From NCBI GenBank assembly GCA_934155005.1, contig CAKPGR010000010.1:1-32430 (forward strand): DNA of 32,430 nucleotides. Reading direction: 5' to 3'. The notes under the pieces were generated by a model. It was not told the DNA's origin and searched no databases. It saw nothing but the letters and a program-made list of their open reading frames with translations. Position numbers and translations under genes: made by a program. Source of the stretch: an uncultured Bacilli bacterium. Lineage in GTDB: Bacteria; Bacillota_I; Bacilli_A; RF39; UBA660. Shown piece after piece: positions 31,551 through 32,430 of the stretch (within the stretch, counting starts at the first letter, position 1; the number at the start of each line of letters is the position of its first letter).

Positions 31551-32315
31551 TCATTTTACTCTTTTGTACATATAAACTGTTATATATGGTTGTAAATTTG
31601 AAAATGCGGTTCCTGATCCGGTTGAACCTGTTGTTGATGTATTTGTTGTTACAGAATGAGTATGAGAACCATCTCCACTAATAGATATTTGTACTTTACT
31701 ACCATAATGACTAGGTGAGTTTAGATAAACACCTGTATATTCATTATTAGTATAATATGTTGCCGATGTTCCAGCTGAATTATACCATACACTACCTGCA
31801 TTGGCGATAGTATGTGTATGGCCTCCACTTTTAGATATAGTCCCCCTAAGTGATGGAATACTATGATTATGACTTGGAAGATTTGAAATTGTAAGTGTTG
31901 TTGTACTACTTCCTCCTGTCTTACTTACTGTATTAAAATTGGTATTACTTGTATCTACTCCAACTAATGTCTTTCCTGCACCATAAGCTTCCCATGTTCC
32001 TCCTATTTTTTTAGATACATCATTTGGATCTGTTATATCTGTTGAAAAAAATATACTTCCTATAGGATACATTTTATCAAGTGATAAAGAACTATTTTCT
32101 AATGCATTTATTTTTTTATTTAATTCATCATATTTATCGGCTATACTATATAATTCATCTAAAGTTCCTTGAAGTGTTGCATCACTTCCTAAATTAGATC
32201 CTGTTGGAGCATTTACTGATACATCACTTGCATAAAATTTAGTTCCCGCATAAACTCCTATACTTCCAAATATTAGTCCACCTATTATTATTCCTATTAT
32301 TAATTTCTTGTTCAT
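31551..32315 (-). CDS. Modular display protein 5: signal/stalk plus His-rich tail-collar-like tip
   Basis: 254 residues, closest to display protein 2. Signal MNKKLIIGIIIGGLIFGSIGVYA|G, stalk FYASDVSVNAPTGSNLGS, LQGTLDELYSIADKYDEL. Tip: YPIGSIFFSTDI, GGTWEAYGAGKTLVGVDTSN, three HxH clusters (LPSHNHSIP, GGHTHTI, GSHTHSV), end LQPYITVYMYKRVK. Between the clusters the sequence (SVWYNSAGTSATYYTNNEY) is unlike display protein 2, as expected for a ligand-exposed loop. Leader copy 5 lies upstream with AAAGGAG. Confidence 0.85.
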   Translation of the reverse strand: MNKKLIIGIIIGGLIFGSIGVYAGTKFYASDVSVNAPTGSNLGSDATLQGTLDELYSIADKYDELNKKINALENSSLSLDKMYPIGSIFFSTDITDPNDVSKKIGGTWEAYGAGKTLVGVDTSNTNFNTVSKTGGSSTTTLTISNLPSHNHSIPSLRGTISKSGGHTHTIANAGSVWYNSAGTSATYYTNNEYTGVYLNSPSHYGSKVQISISGDGSHTHSVTTNTSTTGSTGSGTAFSNLQPYITVYMYKRVK

Positions 32316-32430
32316 ACTATAACTCCTTTACACAAAAAAAAGAGGGTTTTATACCCCCCCCGACTTTGAAATTTTTTTATCTCTCAGTCAATATTATTAT
32401 TTTGTTTTACATACCTATTCTAACAAATTA
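32316..32430 (-). promoter_or_regulatory. Shared leader copy 5 (G8 tract), cut by window end
   Basis: TAGAAT -10 (32417-32422), conserved AU-rich segment, 28-base hairpin at 32362-32389 identical to copies 2 and 4, G8 at 32354-32361, GGGT-ATAAA-ACCC and TCTTTTTTTT. The -35 lies beyond the window. Confidence 0.75.

Noticed and set aside
1..32430. Mollicutes-like genetic code (TGA = Trp)
   Set aside because: Complete proteins end at TGA (for example rsgA and the ZIP transporter), Trp is encoded by TGG, and RF2 is present with a TGA recoding site.

Overview
This window looks like chromosome from a very AT-rich, spore-forming relative of the Bacilli, probably an uncultured gut lineage. The evidence is a GerQ spore-coat protein, a YjcZ-like small sporulation protein, a PrkC/PrpC kinase-phosphatase pair, a type-2 peptide deformylase, RNase J and the FtsEX-PrfB cluster. 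TGA is used as a stop: it ends the ZIP transporter and rsgA, and an in-frame TGA forms the prfB recoding site. This is therefore the standard bacterial code, not the Mollicutes code. I see no rRNA, tRNA, CRISPR array, insertion sequence or phage structural operon.

Layout. 1-1942 (minus) is a small operon of a DUF1003 membrane protein, a degenerate peptidase-like protein, an unknown protein and two pseudopilins. 2067-9717 holds housekeeping and sporulation genes: rnjA, rpoZ, pdp, a FtsW/RodA-type protein, a YjcZ-like protein, def, a CmpB-like membrane protein, pduL, gerQ and a LemA-like protein. 10559-17791 (minus) runs ftsK/spoIIIE, a tail-anchored repeat protein, prfB with a programmed +1 frameshift, a YitT-family protein, ftsE, ftsX, a coiled-coil protein and a deoxyribosyltransferase-like protein. 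A free-standing structured RNA candidate (6S-like at best) sits at 17836-17996. 18051-26981 (minus) carries rnc, a TPR-like protein, rlmN, prpC, prkC, rsgA, rpe, a lipoprotein, the yceD-rpmF pair and a pseudopilin. 27064-28984 (plus) carries yidD, a ZnuA-like lipoprotein without the usual metal-binding histidines, and a ZIP metal transporter.

The most unusual content is a family of five minus-strand genes placed between these blocks (9769-10386, 19191-19952, 29024-29857, 30420-31415, 31551-32315). All five share an almost identical untranslated leader: a TTGAAA-17-TANAAT promoter, a conserved AU-rich segment, a short hairpin closed by GACU/AGUC, a run of 8 to 10 G, and a GGGU/ACCC hairpin followed by a U-rich run. 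Four encode the same signal-peptide and stalk N-terminus, joined either to a phage-tail-collar-like tip or to a lectin-like tip. The fifth joins the same lectin-like tip to a type IV pseudopilin N-terminus. I read this as a dispersed, co-regulated set of modular surface or pilus display proteins, possibly phase- or attenuation-controlled through the G tract. That reading is inference; the repeated leader and the module swapping are visible directly.

Between two of these genes (30060-30418) is a convergent arrangement of a predicted small RNA and a 31-residue hydrophobic peptide that resembles a type I toxin-antitoxin locus.
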